Shown: positions 36,510-46,086, counted from the first letter of the stretch. The stretch: 64,000 nucleotides of DNA from Geomonas silvestris (GCF_014193515.1 NZ_BLXX01000014.1:1-64000); one strand, 5' to 3'. Made by a program: numbers and translations. The notes: a model not told the origin generated them from the sequence alone.

Positions 36510-37676
36510 ATGAAACCTGCACTATCAGTCAAACGTGTGGCTGTTGGGATCCTTTTGCTGGTCTCGTTACTGAGCGCGTGCGAGTCGCCCAACGTCGGCT
36601 CCAGTGCTGCAGCAAAAGGCACCGAGACGCTGACTCTTACCAAGGTCGCCAGCGGCTTCAAACACCCAACGACCATTACCAATGCAGCCGATGGCAGCGG
36701 CCGTCTCTTCATCGTCGAACAGGGAGGCAGGATCAGGATCCTGCACGACGGCCAGGTGTTGCCCAAGCCTTTTCTGGACATATCCCACCTGGTTACCCGC
36801 GACGGCGGCGAGCAGGGGCTCCTGGGCCTGGCATTTCCTCCCGATTACGCACACCGCAAGCAGATTTACGTCGACTACACCAACAAGGAAGGGATCGGCA
36901 ACACGGTAATCGCCCGGATAAGTTTGGCCAGCGGAGATGCCAATCGTGCCGACCCCCGCAGCCTCACCCGGCTGTTGACCATCAAACAGCCGTACGCCAA
37001 CCATAACGGCGGGGAGATCGTCTTCGGGCCGGACAAGATGCTCTACATCGGTATGGGGGACGGAGGCAGCGCGGGCGATCCGAAGCGCAACGGGCAAAAT
37101 GCCAGGTCGCTCCTCGGTAAACTGCTGCGCATCGATGTCCTGGGGGCTACCGAACCGTATGCGGTCCCCGCGGGGAATCCCTTCGGTAACGAGGTCTGGG
37201 CCTACGGTCTGCGCAACCCCTGGCGGTTCTCCTTCGACCGCGGCACCGGGGATCTCTACATCGCCGACGTGGGGCAGGACCTGGTAGAGGAGATCGACTA
37301 CCAGCCGGATGGCAAGGGGGCCGGAGCCAACTACGGATGGAGCATCATGGAGGGGAGCCGCTGTTTCAGGCAGCCGGGTTGTAAGGAGGAGGGACTCACG
37401 ATGCCGGTGGCCGAGTACCGTCACGGAGAAGGCGACTGCTCGGTAACCGGAGGGTATGTCTACCGCGGCAAGCACAGGGCCTTACAGGGGATCTATTTCT
37501 ACGGGGATTTCTGCAGCGGGCGCATCTGGGGCCTCAAGCGGGAAGAGGGGAACTGGAAGACCTGGCTCGTCAAAGAGAGTGGGCTGGCTATCTCGACCTT
37601 CGGTGAAGACGAATCGGGAGAGTTGTACGTCGCCGACTATGGCAAAGGGGATATTTACCGAGTTGGGGCACCATGA
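36510..37676 (+). CDS. Sugar dehydrogenase-type (GSDH/PQQ) lipoprotein, paralogue
   Basis: A 388-residue lipoprotein (lipobox LLSAC, Cys near residue 21) with the same propeller as its upstream neighbour: RLFIVEQGGRIRIL, GGEQGLLGLAFPPDY, ANHNGGEIVFGPDK, YIGMGDGG, YGLRNPWRFSFDRGTGDLY, GANYGWSIMEGSRCF and STFGEDESGELYVADY. It lacks the Gly-Gly-Thr spacer. The ATG at 36510 has GAGGTAA upstream; the open frame starts 30 codons earlier without signal-peptide character. Tandem duplication is the likely origin of the pair, followed by divergence. Confidence 0.85.
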   Translation: MKPALSVKRVAVGILLLVSLLSACESPNVGSSAAAKGTETLTLTKVASGFKHPTTITNAADGSGRLFIVEQGGRIRILHDGQVLPKPFLDISHLVTRDGGEQGLLGLAFPPDYAHRKQIYVDYTNKEGIGNTVIARISLASGDANRADPRSLTRLLTIKQPYANHNGGEIVFGPDKMLYIGMGDGGSAGDPKRNGQNARSLLGKLLRIDVLGATEPYAVPAGNPFGNEVWAYGLRNPWRFSFDRGTGDLYIADVGQDLVEEIDYQPDGKGAGANYGWSIMEGSRCFRQPGCKEEGLTMPVAEYRHGEGDCSVTGGYVYRGKHRALQGIYFYGDFCSGRIWGLKREEGNWKTWLVKESGLAISTFGEDESGELYVADYGKGDIYRVGAP

Positions 37677-37700
37677 AGAGTATCAGGTGGAGATGCGATA

Positions 37701-37734
37701 AGAAAAGGCACCCTTTCAGGTGCCTTTTCTTTTT
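37701..37734. terminator. Bidirectional terminator between GSDH paralogue and threonine aldolase genes
   Basis: AGAAAAGGCACC - CTTTCA - GGTGCCTTTTCT with T-runs on both strands. Confidence 0.9.
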
Positions 37735-37759
37735 GGCGAGACCCGATGAACCTCGACTC

Positions 37760-38824
37760 TCACAGTTGCATGGCGATCCGGATGTCCTGCACGAGCGCCG
37801 CCACTTCATCCACCTTGGTGTCCCAGGAGCACATGAACCGGCCGCCGCCAGCGCCGATGAAGGTGTAGAAGTGCCACCCCTTGGCGCGCAGCGCCGCGAG
37901 CGCCTGCTCCGGCATCTCGATGAACACGGAGTTCGCCTGGCTGGGGAACATGATGCGCACGCCGGGAATCTTCTTCACCTCGGTTTCCAGCAGCCGGGCG
38001 CAGTTGTTGGCTTGGGTCGCGTTGCGAAGCCAGGCGCCGCTTTGCAGCATGTTGATCCACGGTGCGGTCAAAAACCTCATCTTGGAAGCCAGTTGGCCTG
38101 CTTGTTTACAGCGATAGTCGAACTCGTAGGCAAGCTCCTTGTTGAAGAAAACCACCGCCTCGCCTACCGCAAAGCCGTTTTTGGTGCCGCCGAAGGTGAG
38201 GACATCGACACCCGCCTGCCAGGTGATCTCCTTCGGCTCGACCCCCAAAGAGGCAACCGCGTTACCAAAGCGCGCCCCATCCATGTGAACGTGAAGCGCG
38301 TGTTTGCGCGCCATCTCGCCTACCGCCTGCAACTCGGCGACGCTGTACACGGTCCCCAGCTCCGTTGCCTGGGTGACGCTCAAAACGCGGGGCTTGGGGT
38401 AGTGGATGTCACTGCGCTTGGTGATGGTGTGCTCGACGGCATCGAGATCGATCTTGCCATTTTCCCCCGGCACCAGGAGCATCTTGGTGCCGTTGGAGAA
38501 GAACTCCGGCGCGCCGCATTCGTCGGTTTCCACGTGTGCCATTTCGTGGCAGACGATCGAGTGATAGGACTTGCACATGGAGGCAAGCGCCAGCGAGTTG
38601 GCGGCTGTGCCGTTAAAGACGAAGTAGATCTCGCAGTCGGTTTCGAAGAGCTCGCGGATCTGCTCGCAAGCCTTCTCGGTCCAGGCATCGTCGCCATAAG
38701 AACAGGCCAGACCGCGGTTGGCCTCTTCCATCGCCTGCCAGGCCTCGACGCAGATCCCCGCGTAGTTGTCACTGGCGAAGTGGTACTTCAGCGGTTGCCC
38801 CGCAGCATTTACTCTCTCTTTCAC
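37760..38824 (-). CDS. Low-specificity L-threonine aldolase
   Basis: PLP enzyme splitting threonine or allo-threonine to glycine and acetaldehyde. Recognised by FASDNYAGICVEAWQAM, ACSYGDDAWT, YFVFNGTAANSLAL, HVETDECGAPEFF, HVHMDGARFGNA (PLP Asp) and the Schiff-base block VLTFGGTKNGFAVGEAV with its Lys. 354 residues. RBS AGGAGGGATGCG on the minus strand. It stands alone between a terminator and a 200-nt gap. Confidence 0.92.
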   Translation of the reverse strand: MKERVNAAGQPLKYHFASDNYAGICVEAWQAMEEANRGLACSYGDDAWTEKACEQIRELFETDCEIYFVFNGTAANSLALASMCKSYHSIVCHEMAHVETDECGAPEFFSNGTKMLLVPGENGKIDLDAVEHTITKRSDIHYPKPRVLSVTQATELGTVYSVAELQAVGEMARKHALHVHMDGARFGNAVASLGVEPKEITWQAGVDVLTFGGTKNGFAVGEAVVFFNKELAYEFDYRCKQAGQLASKMRFLTAPWINMLQSGAWLRNATQANNCARLLETEVKKIPGVRIMFPSQANSVFIEMPEQALAALRAKGWHFYTFIGAGGGRFMCSWDTKVDEVAALVQDIRIAMQL

Positions 38825-39026
38825 GCATCCCTCCTGTCAAAGCCGTGGTCCACATTTATTAGCATGGATATTTTCAGCTCACAATCTTTTGTTTGCCGGT
38901 GGTTGACAGGTCGAGGTCGAGACCTGCGCTGTTTGAGTCTCAACAGGGTACTGGCAGTGCAGGACCAGGCGGCGATGGGAGATGACACCAGGGACGAAAT
39001 GGAGCGGGTAGGGGGCGTCCGGCAGG

Positions 39027-39923
39027 TTACGCGTCGGGAACCGCGGCAAGTTCGGGGACGCTCGGCGTTTCGTCCGGCAGCAGCTCGGATACGATCATTC
39101 CGACCAGGATCAGGACCGCGCCCAGGTAGCCGTAGGAACCAAGGCGCTCTCCGGCGGCGAAGTAGGCGTAGGCCGCGCCGAAGACCGGCTCCGTGCAGAA
39201 GATAAGAGCGGTGTGGGAGGGGCTTATGTAGCGCTGCATGGAGGTCTGCACCAGAAACGCGAAGACGGTTGCGATGACCACGCAGATGACCAGGGTCCAG
39301 AACAGCTCCGGGTACCAGACGAAGGCCTTAGGAGCGTTGCGGCCTGCGCAGGCGAGGCTCCAAAGCCCCACGGTGGCGAGCTGTACCGTCGTTAACAGGT
39401 AGATGTCGCTGCCAGCTTTGCGGGCGAACCTTCCGGTGAAGATGACGTGGAGGGCGACACAGGCGCCGCAGATGGCGCCCAAGAGGTCGCCCGAGTTGAA
39501 GCTGAGCCCCCCGTTGCCGCAGAGCAGAAAAAGACCGGCCAAGGCAAAAAAGACGCCCCACTTGATGCTGCGCCCGATCGGTGCGCGGAAGAACAGGGCG
39601 TCGAAAACCGGGACAAAGACCACGTTGAGACCGGTGAGAAAGGCGGTATTGGAAGCGGAAGTGTATTTGAGACCGACGGTTTGAAACCCGTAGGCGCCGA
39701 AGAGCAGGGTTCCGAGGACAGTTCCATTGATTAACGCCGACACGTTAAATATATTTAGTCTTAGGAAGAACCAAGGAAGCATTAGGGCGGTTGCTAGTAA
39801 AAAGCGCTGGGAAAGGAAGATAAAAACGTCGACGCGATTGATTGCGTCTTTTACAATGGTAAAGCCGACACCCCAAAAGAATGTCGTGATCAACAAAAAC
39901 AACGCAGCCCGAAATTTTTTCAT
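39027..39923 (-). CDS. DMT-superfamily (EamA) permease
   Basis: Ten-helix drug/metabolite exporter with two EamA repeats. FLLITTFFWGVGFTIVKDAI opens repeat 1 and GAICGACVALHVIFTGRF repeat 2; the last helix ends YLGAVLILVGMIVSEL before a polar tail. The start at Met (39923) gives 298 residues and begins right at the first helix; 14 more codons are open upstream. The substrate cannot be told. One of three such permeases in the window (also 49391 and 52450). Confidence 0.88.
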   Translation of the reverse strand: MKKFRAALFLLITTFFWGVGFTIVKDAINRVDVFIFLSQRFLLATALMLPWFFLRLNIFNVSALINGTVLGTLLFGAYGFQTVGLKYTSASNTAFLTGLNVVFVPVFDALFFRAPIGRSIKWGVFFALAGLFLLCGNGGLSFNSGDLLGAICGACVALHVIFTGRFARKAGSDIYLLTTVQLATVGLWSLACAGRNAPKAFVWYPELFWTLVICVVIATVFAFLVQTSMQRYISPSHTALIFCTEPVFGAAYAYFAAGERLGSYGYLGAVLILVGMIVSELLPDETPSVPELAAVPDA

Positions 39924-40029
39924 CTGCCACAACCTATATTTGACGTTACAAGACCTTGAATTCACACAACTGTGACCTTACGATTAACACATTCTAAATT
40001 TAGTTGCAAGAACAATTCTGATTAGTTAG

Positions 40030-40058
40030 TTGACAACTGCAGGAAACTTCTTTAATAG
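40030..40058 (+). promoter_or_regulatory. Promoter of the polar amino acid ABC operon
   Basis: TTGACA (40030-40035) with AATAGT after 18 nt (40054-40059 region). The -35 lies in the palindrome AGTTG-A-CAACT, a possible operator. The surrounding ~150 nt are strongly AT-rich. Confidence 0.5.
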
Positions 40059-40118
40059 TATCCCGCAAAATGTAAACAGGTGTGTTCTGCCTAATCTAAA
40101 AACGTGCAAGGGGGAAGC

Positions 40119-40859
40119 ATGAAATCGTTCCGTATTATGGCAGCAGTTCTGGCGCTGACCGGCATTTTCGCAACTGGGGCCCTGGCCGCCCCCAAAGAGG
40201 TGACCGTGGCAACCGATGCCACCTGGCCGCCGATGGAGATGGTTGACACCAATAAGCACATCGTCGGTTTCGACATCGACTTCATGAACGCAGTCGCCAA
40301 GGAAGCTGGTTTTAAGGTGAGCTTCAAGAATACCGCGTGGGACGGCATCTTCGCCGGCGTTGAAGCCGGTCAGTACGACGCCATCATCTCCTCCGTGACC
40401 ATCACCGAAGAGCGCAAGGCCAAGTACGACTTCTCCAAGCCCTACATCAACGCAGGCCAGGTCCTGATTGTTCCCAAGGCAGAGAAGGGGACCAAGGTCT
40501 CCGACCTGAAAGGGAAGAAAATCGGCGCCCAGATCGGCACCACCGGCGCCCTGGAAGTGAAGAAAGTAGCCGGCGTGGAACTGAAGACCTATGACGAAGT
40601 CGGTCTGGCCTTCGAAGACATGGCTGCTGGCCGCGTGTCCGGCGTGGTCTGCGACGAGCCGACCGCCATCATCTACGCTCTGCAGAAAAAAGAGTACAAC
40701 CAGAAATTCAAGATCGTCGGCAAGCCGTTCACCAAGGAAGCTTACGGCATCGTGGTGAAAAAAGGGAACAAGGACCTGGTCGCCCTGATCAACAAAGGGA
40801 TCGACGCCGTGAAAAAGAAGAAAATCGACGAGCAGCTCAGGAAGAAATGGCTCAAGTAG
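40119..40859 (+). CDS. Polar amino acid ABC transporter, substrate-binding protein
   Basis: Periplasmic binding protein of the family 3 (HisJ/GlnH) type. Sec signal peptide with cleavage after ALAA (~residue 24). The ligand pocket is marked by ATDATWPPMEMVD, VGFDIDFMNAVAKEAG, YDAIISSVTITEERK and SKPYINAGQVLIV; GAQIGTTG and the Asp in VVCDEPTA complete lobe 2. 246 residues. The Asp-containing patterns suggest an amino acid ligand, possibly arginine, glutamine or histidine; not decidable here. RBS AAGGGGGAA. A stable stem-loop separates it from the permease gene. Confidence 0.92.
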   Translation: MKSFRIMAAVLALTGIFATGALAAPKEVTVATDATWPPMEMVDTNKHIVGFDIDFMNAVAKEAGFKVSFKNTAWDGIFAGVEAGQYDAIISSVTITEERKAKYDFSKPYINAGQVLIVPKAEKGTKVSDLKGKKIGAQIGTTGALEVKKVAGVELKTYDEVGLAFEDMAAGRVSGVVCDEPTAIIYALQKKEYNQKFKIVGKPFTKEAYGIVVKKGNKDLVALINKGIDAVKKKKIDEQLRKKWLK

Positions 40860-40892
40860 CCGCTGACTCCTGACCGACCGTGTGACGTTCAG

Positions 40893-40926
40893 GCTGTGCG
40901 GTCCAGGTCATACTGGGCCGCACAGC
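40893..40926 (+). terminator. Intercistronic stem-loop after the binding-protein gene
   Basis: GCTGTGCGG-CCAG pairs with CTGG-CCGCACAGC around a short loop, no T-run. Such hairpins keep binding-protein messages more abundant than permease messages; that role is inferred. Confidence 0.65.
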
Positions 40927-41009
40927 TGTTACACATGCGGAGTTCAGCACAAGATTCTCGAGAGACTGTTTTTTAGCGACGCAACCTGTGGGGATGGCAA
41001 AAAAAACTG

Positions 41010-41795
41010 ATGACTAACGAAGCAAAGAAGCAGATTATCGATGTGGGAGACGGCGCTGCCATCCCGCGCAAAAGTGACTTGGGCCTCTTTACCGCCTGGC
41101 GCATCGCCTTTTTCGGTGCCATAGGCGTCCTTGGCTATCTCGCCTACACAAAACCCGACCCCTACCTCAACATTCTCAAGTTCGTTCCCGACGGCATCTT
41201 GGTGACCTTCCAGGTGACCCTCGGGGCGATCGGTCTGGCGATCGTCTTGGGCCTTATCACCGGCCTGGGGAGGATCTCCAAGAACCGGTTCTTCAACGGT
41301 GTCGCCTCGCTCTACGTCGAGATCATCCGCGGCATCCCGCTCCTGGTTCAGATCTTCTACATTTACTACGCGCTCGGCCGCGTGGTGAAAGTCCCCGCGG
41401 TCCTTTCCGCCATTATCGCCATGGCCGTTTGCTATGGTGCTTACATGGGCGAGGTGGTGCGCGCGGGGATTGAATCGATCGCCAAGGGGCAGAACGAGGC
41501 TGCGCTCTCGCTCGGTATGAACGGGCGCCAGACCATGCTGCACGTCATTTTGCCGCAGGCCGTCAAGGTGATCCTGCCGCCGGTGGGTAACGAGTTCATC
41601 GCCCTTTTGAAGGACTCCTCGCTGGTGTCGATCATCGCCGTCGCCGACCTCTTACGCCGCGGCCGCGAATTCGCCTCTGAATCTTTCACCTATTTCGAGA
41701 CCTACACGGTCATTGCGCTGGTGTACCTGATCATCACGTTGTTCTTCTCGAAGATCATCGGCGTACTGGAGGAGCGTGTCAGTGTCAACAAATAG
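41010..41795 (+). CDS. Polar amino acid ABC transporter, permease
   Basis: Inner-membrane permease of the HisM/GlnP type. After a hydrophilic N-terminus (~30 residues) a first helix at ~33-48 and four to five further helices follow. The typical EAA loop reads [29 protein letters not shown], and [16 protein letters not shown] is characteristic of the family. 261 residues. Its end overlaps the GTG of the ATPase gene by 20 nt. Confidence 0.94.
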   Translation: MTNEAKKQIIDVGDGAAIPRKSDLGLFTAWRIAFFGAIGVLGYLAYTKPDPYLNILKFVPDGILVTFQVTLGAIGLAIVLGLITGLGRISKNRFFNGVASLYVEIIRGIPLLVQIFYIYYALGRVVKVPAVLSAIIAMAVCYGAYMGEVVRAGIESIAKGQNEAALSLGMNGRQTMLHVILPQAVKVILPPVGNEFIALLKDSSLVSIIAVADLLRRGREFASESFTYFETYTVIALVYLIITLFFSKIIGVLEERVSVNK

Positions 41796-42525
41796 AAGAA
41801 AAATGGTAGAGGCGACCGAGATCGTCAAGATCTACGGCTCCTTCAAGGCGCTGGATAGGGTCTCCTTCGACGTCTTCGATGGCGAGAAGGTCGTCATCAT
41901 CGGTCCTTCCGGATCGGGAAAGTCGACGCTTTTGCGCTCCATCAACCGGCTCGAGGTCATTGACCGCGGCCGGATCCTGGTGGACGGCATCGACATCAAC
42001 GCCGCGAAGACCGACATCACCAAGATCCGCGAGGAGGTGGGAATGGTGTTCCAGTCCTTCAACCTCTTTCCGCACAAAACCGTGCTGGAGAACCTGACCC
42101 TGGCCCAGATCGTGGTGCGCAAGCGCTCCCGCCAGGACGCCGAGGAGCGCGCCATGGCGCTTTTGGAGCGGGTGGGGTTGGCCGAGAAGGCCAAGGCCTA
42201 TCCCGGGAAGCTCTCCGGTGGGCAGCAGCAGCGCGTGGCGATCGCCCGCTCGCTCGCCATGGATCCCAAGATGCTCCTCTTCGATGAGCCGACCTCGGCA
42301 CTCGACCCGGAGATGATCGGCGAGGTGCTCGACGTCATGAAGAGCGTGGCGCGCGAAGGGATGACCATGGCGGTGGTTACCCACGAGATGGGCTTCGCCC
42401 GCGAGGTTGCCGACCGGGTCATCTTCATGGATGCCGGCCGCATCGTCGAGGAGGGGACCCCGGAGCACTTCTTCACGGCGCCCACCCACGACCGGGCCAA
42501 GTTGTTCCTCAGTCAGATCCTGTAG
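41776..42525 (+). CDS. Polar amino acid ABC transporter, ATP-binding protein
   Basis: ABC ATPase of the GlnQ/HisP type. Walker [10 protein letters not shown] (~residue 47), Q loop [15 protein letters not shown], signature [15 protein letters not shown], Walker [14 protein letters not shown] and the switch His in [14 protein letters not shown]. 249 residues from a GTG preceded by GGAGGAG; Met10 ([12 protein letters not shown]) is an alternative. Confidence 0.96.
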   Translation: MSVSTNRRKMVEATEIVKIYGSFKALDRVSFDVFDGEKVVIIGPSGSGKSTLLRSINRLEVIDRGRILVDGIDINAAKTDITKIREEVGMVFQSFNLFPHKTVLENLTLAQIVVRKRSRQDAEERAMALLERVGLAEKAKAYPGKLSGGQQQRVAIARSLAMDPKMLLFDEPTSALDPEMIGEVLDVMKSVAREGMTMAVVTHEMGFAREVADRVIFMDAGRIVEEGTPEHFFTAPTHDRAKLFLSQIL

Positions 42526-42667
42526 TTTGCAGGCGCACAACGGCGTGTGCTTCTTTTTGCGGTTTACTTCCTTAAAGAAAGGTGGTGGTTGTTCCCTTCA
42601 GTTGGACCCGCAGTATGTTGGCAAAGCAGGCTTGCAATTTACTACAACACTGAACGAGGAGGAATGA

Positions 42668-44149
42668 ATGAAACGTAACAAGAAGCTTCTTGTGGCAGCC
42701 GCCGCTGGTGCGCTGACCGTCGCAGCCGCAGTACCCGCCTTCGCCCTGGAGAACGAATTCCACGGCTCCTTCACCGCTTTCTACGATCTGTCTAACTTCA
42801 GCGCAGTCGGCAACGACGGTTTCGAGCAGTTCAACGCAGCGGGCAACGGTCCCGGCACCGGCAACGCCACCGGCCTGCGCAGAATCGAGAATGGTGTCGA
42901 CGTGGGTAAAGCCAAGACCGAGAATTACTTCGTGCAGCGTGCACGTCTTGGCTACACCGCCAAGGCAAGCGACAGCGCCAAGTTGGTCACCGCTTTCGAG
43001 CTGGACTACTCCTTCTGGGGTAACTCCAACTTCACCATCGGCCGCAACACCGGCGGCGGGATCGGCGCTGACAGCGTGAACCTCGAGACCAAGTCCGTTT
43101 ACCTTGATCTGAAATCCTCCATGGTGAACGCCAAGATCGGTATGCAGCCGTACAACGATTCCTTCAAGGGGATCCTGTTCGACGACGACATGGCCGGGGT
43201 GCTGCTCTCGCATGACTACACCAATGCCAGTGTTTCCGCCGGTTACTTCCGTTTCCTCGGCGACGCCCTTGGGAAAAACACCTGGGATATGATCTCCCTC
43301 GACGGCAAGTACGACATCTCCAAGAACTTCAAGGTCGGCGCTGCCTACTACTACATCAAGGACAACCGTTCCAACGGCTCCACCTCCACCACCGTGGCGA
43401 GCAACCCGCCGTCCGCCTTTGTTGACGGGGCCGGCAACCCGATCTACCCGGCTGGCACCACCTTCACCACCACAACGACCGCAAACGCACCCAACGACGT
43501 TAAGATCCACACCCTGGGCCTCAACGCTGAAGGCGTGATCGGTCCGGTTACCCTGAACGGTTTTGCAATGGCTCAGTTCGGCGACATCAGCGACGTCGTG
43601 AACGGCAACCAGAGCGTCACCCGCGCCGCCCACGGCTACGCCCTGAACCTGGGTGCCAAGGCTCCGGTCTTCGGCGGCACCCTGCGCTCCGAGTTCCTCT
43701 ACGTAGCAGGTGGCAAGAACGCCTGGTACGTTCCGGCTAACCAAAACTCCGGCACCAGTGGCGGCGCCTTCTACGACGGCGAAATGATCATGCTGCTGCG
43801 TGACAAAAACGCCAAGACCATCGACCAGGCGCTCATCTTCGACGTGAACAACTACAACCAGGGCGTTATCCTCGGCACCATCGGGTACGACCACGCTTGC
43901 ACCGACAAGATCACCAGCTCCATCAACGCCGGTTTCGCCGCTATCGCCAAAGATGTCGGCGTGGCTACCGCTCCGCGTCACAACAGCAACTACATCGGCA
44001 CCGAGCTGAACCTCGAGTCCAACTACAAGCTCAACGCCAACACCACCCTCGGTATTCGCGGCGGCTATGTGTTCCTGGGCGACTACTTCCGTGGCCTGAA
44101 CGCAGACAACCCGTACGACATGAAAATCATCGCCAGCTACGCATTCTAG
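42668..44149 (+). CDS. Outer-membrane porin-like beta-barrel protein
   Basis: A 493-residue exported protein with a classic signal peptide (KRNKKLLVAAAAGALTVAAA, cleaved after AFA). The mature part alternates polar and aromatic residues in many strands (YFVQRARLGYTAKAS, VSAGYFRFLGDAL) and ends in a C-terminal aromatic (ASYAF), the beta-barrel assembly signal. It resembles Geobacter porins that sit next to transport genes. Possible function: channel for amino acids taken up by the flanking ABC systems. Very Gly/Asn/Ala-rich, strong codon bias and RBS GAGGAGG suggest high expression. Confidence 0.8.
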   Translation: MKRNKKLLVAAAAGALTVAAAVPAFALENEFHGSFTAFYDLSNFSAVGNDGFEQFNAAGNGPGTGNATGLRRIENGVDVGKAKTENYFVQRARLGYTAKASDSAKLVTAFELDYSFWGNSNFTIGRNTGGGIGADSVNLETKSVYLDLKSSMVNAKIGMQPYNDSFKGILFDDDMAGVLLSHDYTNASVSAGYFRFLGDALGKNTWDMISLDGKYDISKNFKVGAAYYYIKDNRSNGSTSTTVASNPPSAFVDGAGNPIYPAGTTFTTTTTANAPNDVKIHTLGLNAEGVIGPVTLNGFAMAQFGDISDVVNGNQSVTRAAHGYALNLGAKAPVFGGTLRSEFLYVAGGKNAWYVPANQNSGTSGGAFYDGEMIMLLRDKNAKTIDQALIFDVNNYNQGVILGTIGYDHACTDKITSSINAGFAAIAKDVGVATAPRHNSNYIGTELNLESNYKLNANTTLGIRGGYVFLGDYFRGLNADNPYDMKIIASYAF

Positions 44150-44156
44150 TTGACGA

Positions 44157-44196
44157 AACCCGCCTCTCCAGCAACACCCGGAGAGGCGGGTTTTTT
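44157..44196 (+). terminator. Terminator after the porin gene
   Basis: AACCCGCCTCTCC...GGAGAGGCGGGTT plus TTTT: a 13-bp stem with a perfect T-run. Confidence 0.95.
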
Positions 44197-44301
44197 GTAA
44201 ACAGTACCTTCTTTAACACTTGACAGTAAGGGTTTTATGTAGTTAGTTTAACGCCTGTTGACAATTCATGTGATCAAATCAATCAAGAGGAGGTAGTCTG
44301 C

Positions 44302-45495
44302 ATGAGCTTTAAGAAGATGAGCGCATTGCTTCTGGTGGCGATGCTCGCAGTTGGCGCGTTCGGCTGCAAGAAGAAGGAAGAGGCTTCGAAAGAGGCTGCT
44401 GCTCCGGCCGCTGCGGCTGGTAACACCGTGAAAATCGGCTTCCTGGGCGCACTCACCGGCGACGTCGCGATGTTCGGCAAGCCGACCCTGGAAGGGATGA
44501 AGATGGCTGCCGACGAGATCAACGCAGCCGGCGGCGTGCTCGGCAAGAAGATCGAGATCGTCGAAGCTGACGACCGCGGCGACAAGCAGGAAGGCGCTTC
44601 GGTTACCCAGAAGTTCGTGTCCCGCGACAAGGTCGTGGCCATCGTCGGCGACCCGACCACCGGCATCACCAAGGTTGCCGCTCCGGTTGCCCAGAAGGCA
44701 GGCGTGGTACTGCTCTCCGCTGGCGCCACCGGCCCGGGCGTTGTCGAGATCGGCGACTACATCTTCCGCGACACCCTGCTCGACTCGATCGCCATCCCGG
44801 CCTGCATCGAGTTCTTCGCGAAAGACATGAAGTTCAAGAAGGTTGCCATCGTTACCTCCGACAACAACGACTACTCGGTCGGTCTCTCCCAGACCTTCCG
44901 CGATGCGGCCAAGAAGGTGCCCGAGATCAACATCGTTGCTGACGAGAAAGTCAAAGACGGCGACAAGGACTTCTCCGCACAGATCACCAACATCAAGGCC
45001 AAGAAGCCGGACGTCATTCTGTTCTCCGGTTACTACACCGAAGGCGCCCTGATCATGAAAGAAGCCCGCAAGCAGGGGCTCAAATGCCCGATGTTCGGCG
45101 GCGACGGCCTCTTCTCGCCGAAGTTCATCGAACTGGGTGGCCAGGCTGTGGAAGGCTCCATGTCCGCTCTGGGCTTCTCCACCGAGCAGGCTTCCCCGGA
45201 GACCGCCAAGTTCATCGAAAGCTTCAAAGCCAAGCACAACGGCGAGCTGCCGGGCCTCTTCGACGCCCAGGGCTACGACGCTGTGATGCTGCTGGCCGAC
45301 TCCATGAAGCGCGCCAACAGCGTTGATCCGAAGGCTTTCAAAGACGCGCTGGCCAAGACCAAGGGCTTCGCGGGCGTTTCCGGCACCATCAGCATGCAGG
45401 CTAACCGCGAACCGATCAAGTCGCCGCTGAGCCTTCTCTACGTGAAGGACGGCAAGTTCGTCCTGAAGGCAAAAGTACCCGTCAAGATGGACTAG
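44302..45495 (+). CDS. Branched-chain amino acid ABC transporter, substrate-binding lipoprotein
   Basis: Leu/Ile/Val-binding type protein (Peripla_BP_6). It is a lipoprotein: lipobox VGAFGC with Cys22, then a charged Lys/Glu and Ala-rich tether. Fold motifs: VKIGFLGALTGDVAMFGKP, GMKMAADEINAAGGVLGKKIEIVEAD, IVGDPTTGITKVAAP, FKKVAIVTSDNNDYSVGL, and FDAQGYDAVMLLADS. 397 residues. It precedes livHMGF but is separated by a terminator and ~590 nt, so it is expressed on its own message. RBS AGGAGG. Confidence 0.92.
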   Translation: MSFKKMSALLLVAMLAVGAFGCKKKEEASKEAAAPAAAAGNTVKIGFLGALTGDVAMFGKPTLEGMKMAADEINAAGGVLGKKIEIVEADDRGDKQEGASVTQKFVSRDKVVAIVGDPTTGITKVAAPVAQKAGVVLLSAGATGPGVVEIGDYIFRDTLLDSIAIPACIEFFAKDMKFKKVAIVTSDNNDYSVGLSQTFRDAAKKVPEINIVADEKVKDGDKDFSAQITNIKAKKPDVILFSGYYTEGALIMKEARKQGLKCPMFGGDGLFSPKFIELGGQAVEGSMSALGFSTEQASPETAKFIESFKAKHNGELPGLFDAQGYDAVMLLADSMKRANSVDPKAFKDALAKTKGFAGVSGTISMQANREPIKSPLSLLYVKDGKFVLKAKVPVKMD

Positions 45496-45519
45496 TTCCG
45501 CTTGACTCTGCAGCAACCG

Positions 45520-45551
45520 AACGGCCCCGCAATCGCGGGGCCGTTTTTTTT
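45520..45551 (+). terminator. Terminator after the binding-lipoprotein gene
   Basis: AACGGCCCCGC - AATC - GCGGGGCCGTT followed by a run of Ts. Confidence 0.95.
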
Positions 45552-46086
45552 GTTTTAAAACGGCAAGAGGGGAGGGGAACAACCGGTGTTTGGCCAAAGA
45601 GGAACCCGCTGCTCTCTCAACGCCTGGAACCTGGAATCGCCCTGGACAAGGTACAGATGTAAAGTTTTTTATCTACCGCCGCAGCATGCCGACTTGCTTA
45701 GAAACGTCTTAGGTGGTTTGGCAAAAATTTCAAGCCAATCAAAAGTTTAACTTTACTAAACTGTATCTCGTAGTGTAAAGTGACGCGGCTGTAGAGGTTA
45801 TACCAATGTCACCAACTGTACCTGTTGACGTTGCCTGCGCCCGGTCCTGTACGTTGATTCCCTGTTTTATTTCTGGACGTACCCCGCAGGGTGTGCTGTA
45901 TACGCTAAATCACCAAAAGCTTGCATGCTTAGCGTGTTTTATGGTATACAGCTTCGACGCATCTCTGTTTTATTGTTACTTCTCCGCATTGCAATGAACA
46001 CTTTTATGGAATGAACTTACTGAACTCCTCTTCATCCCTTTAAGTCTTCTAGATTTGTAAAATCCTATAGTCCGAAGGAAGTCGAC
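45552..46086. other. Long intergenic region upstream of livH
   Basis: About 535 nt without a convincing gene (a 63-codon frame at 45806-45997 has no ribosome site or recognisable sequence). The region is AT-rich and contains a nested palindrome at 45895-45952. It should hold the livHMGF promoter and its regulatory sites. Confidence 0.6.
45895..45952. promoter_or_regulatory. Nested palindrome upstream of livH
   Basis: Outer arms GCTGTATAC (45895-45903) and GTATACAGC (45944-45952) are perfect complements; inner arms CGCTAA (45903-45908) and TTAGCG (45929-45934) as well. The centre AAGCTTGCATGCTT can pair further. It is ~135 nt before livH and has no T-run, so an operator or structured leader is more likely than a terminator. 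Confidence 0.55.

Noticed and set aside
40893-40926. Stem-loop between binding-protein and permease genes as a true operon end
   Set aside because: There is no T-run and the permease and ATPase genes lack a clear promoter of their own, so read-through is more likely.
42610-42645. Sigma-54-like promoter before the porin (TTGGCA...TTGCAA)
   Set aside because: The GG and GC are 12 nt apart instead of 10.
45806-45997. 63-codon frame in the livH upstream gap
   Set aside because: No ribosome site, no recognisable sequence, and the nested palindrome lies within it.
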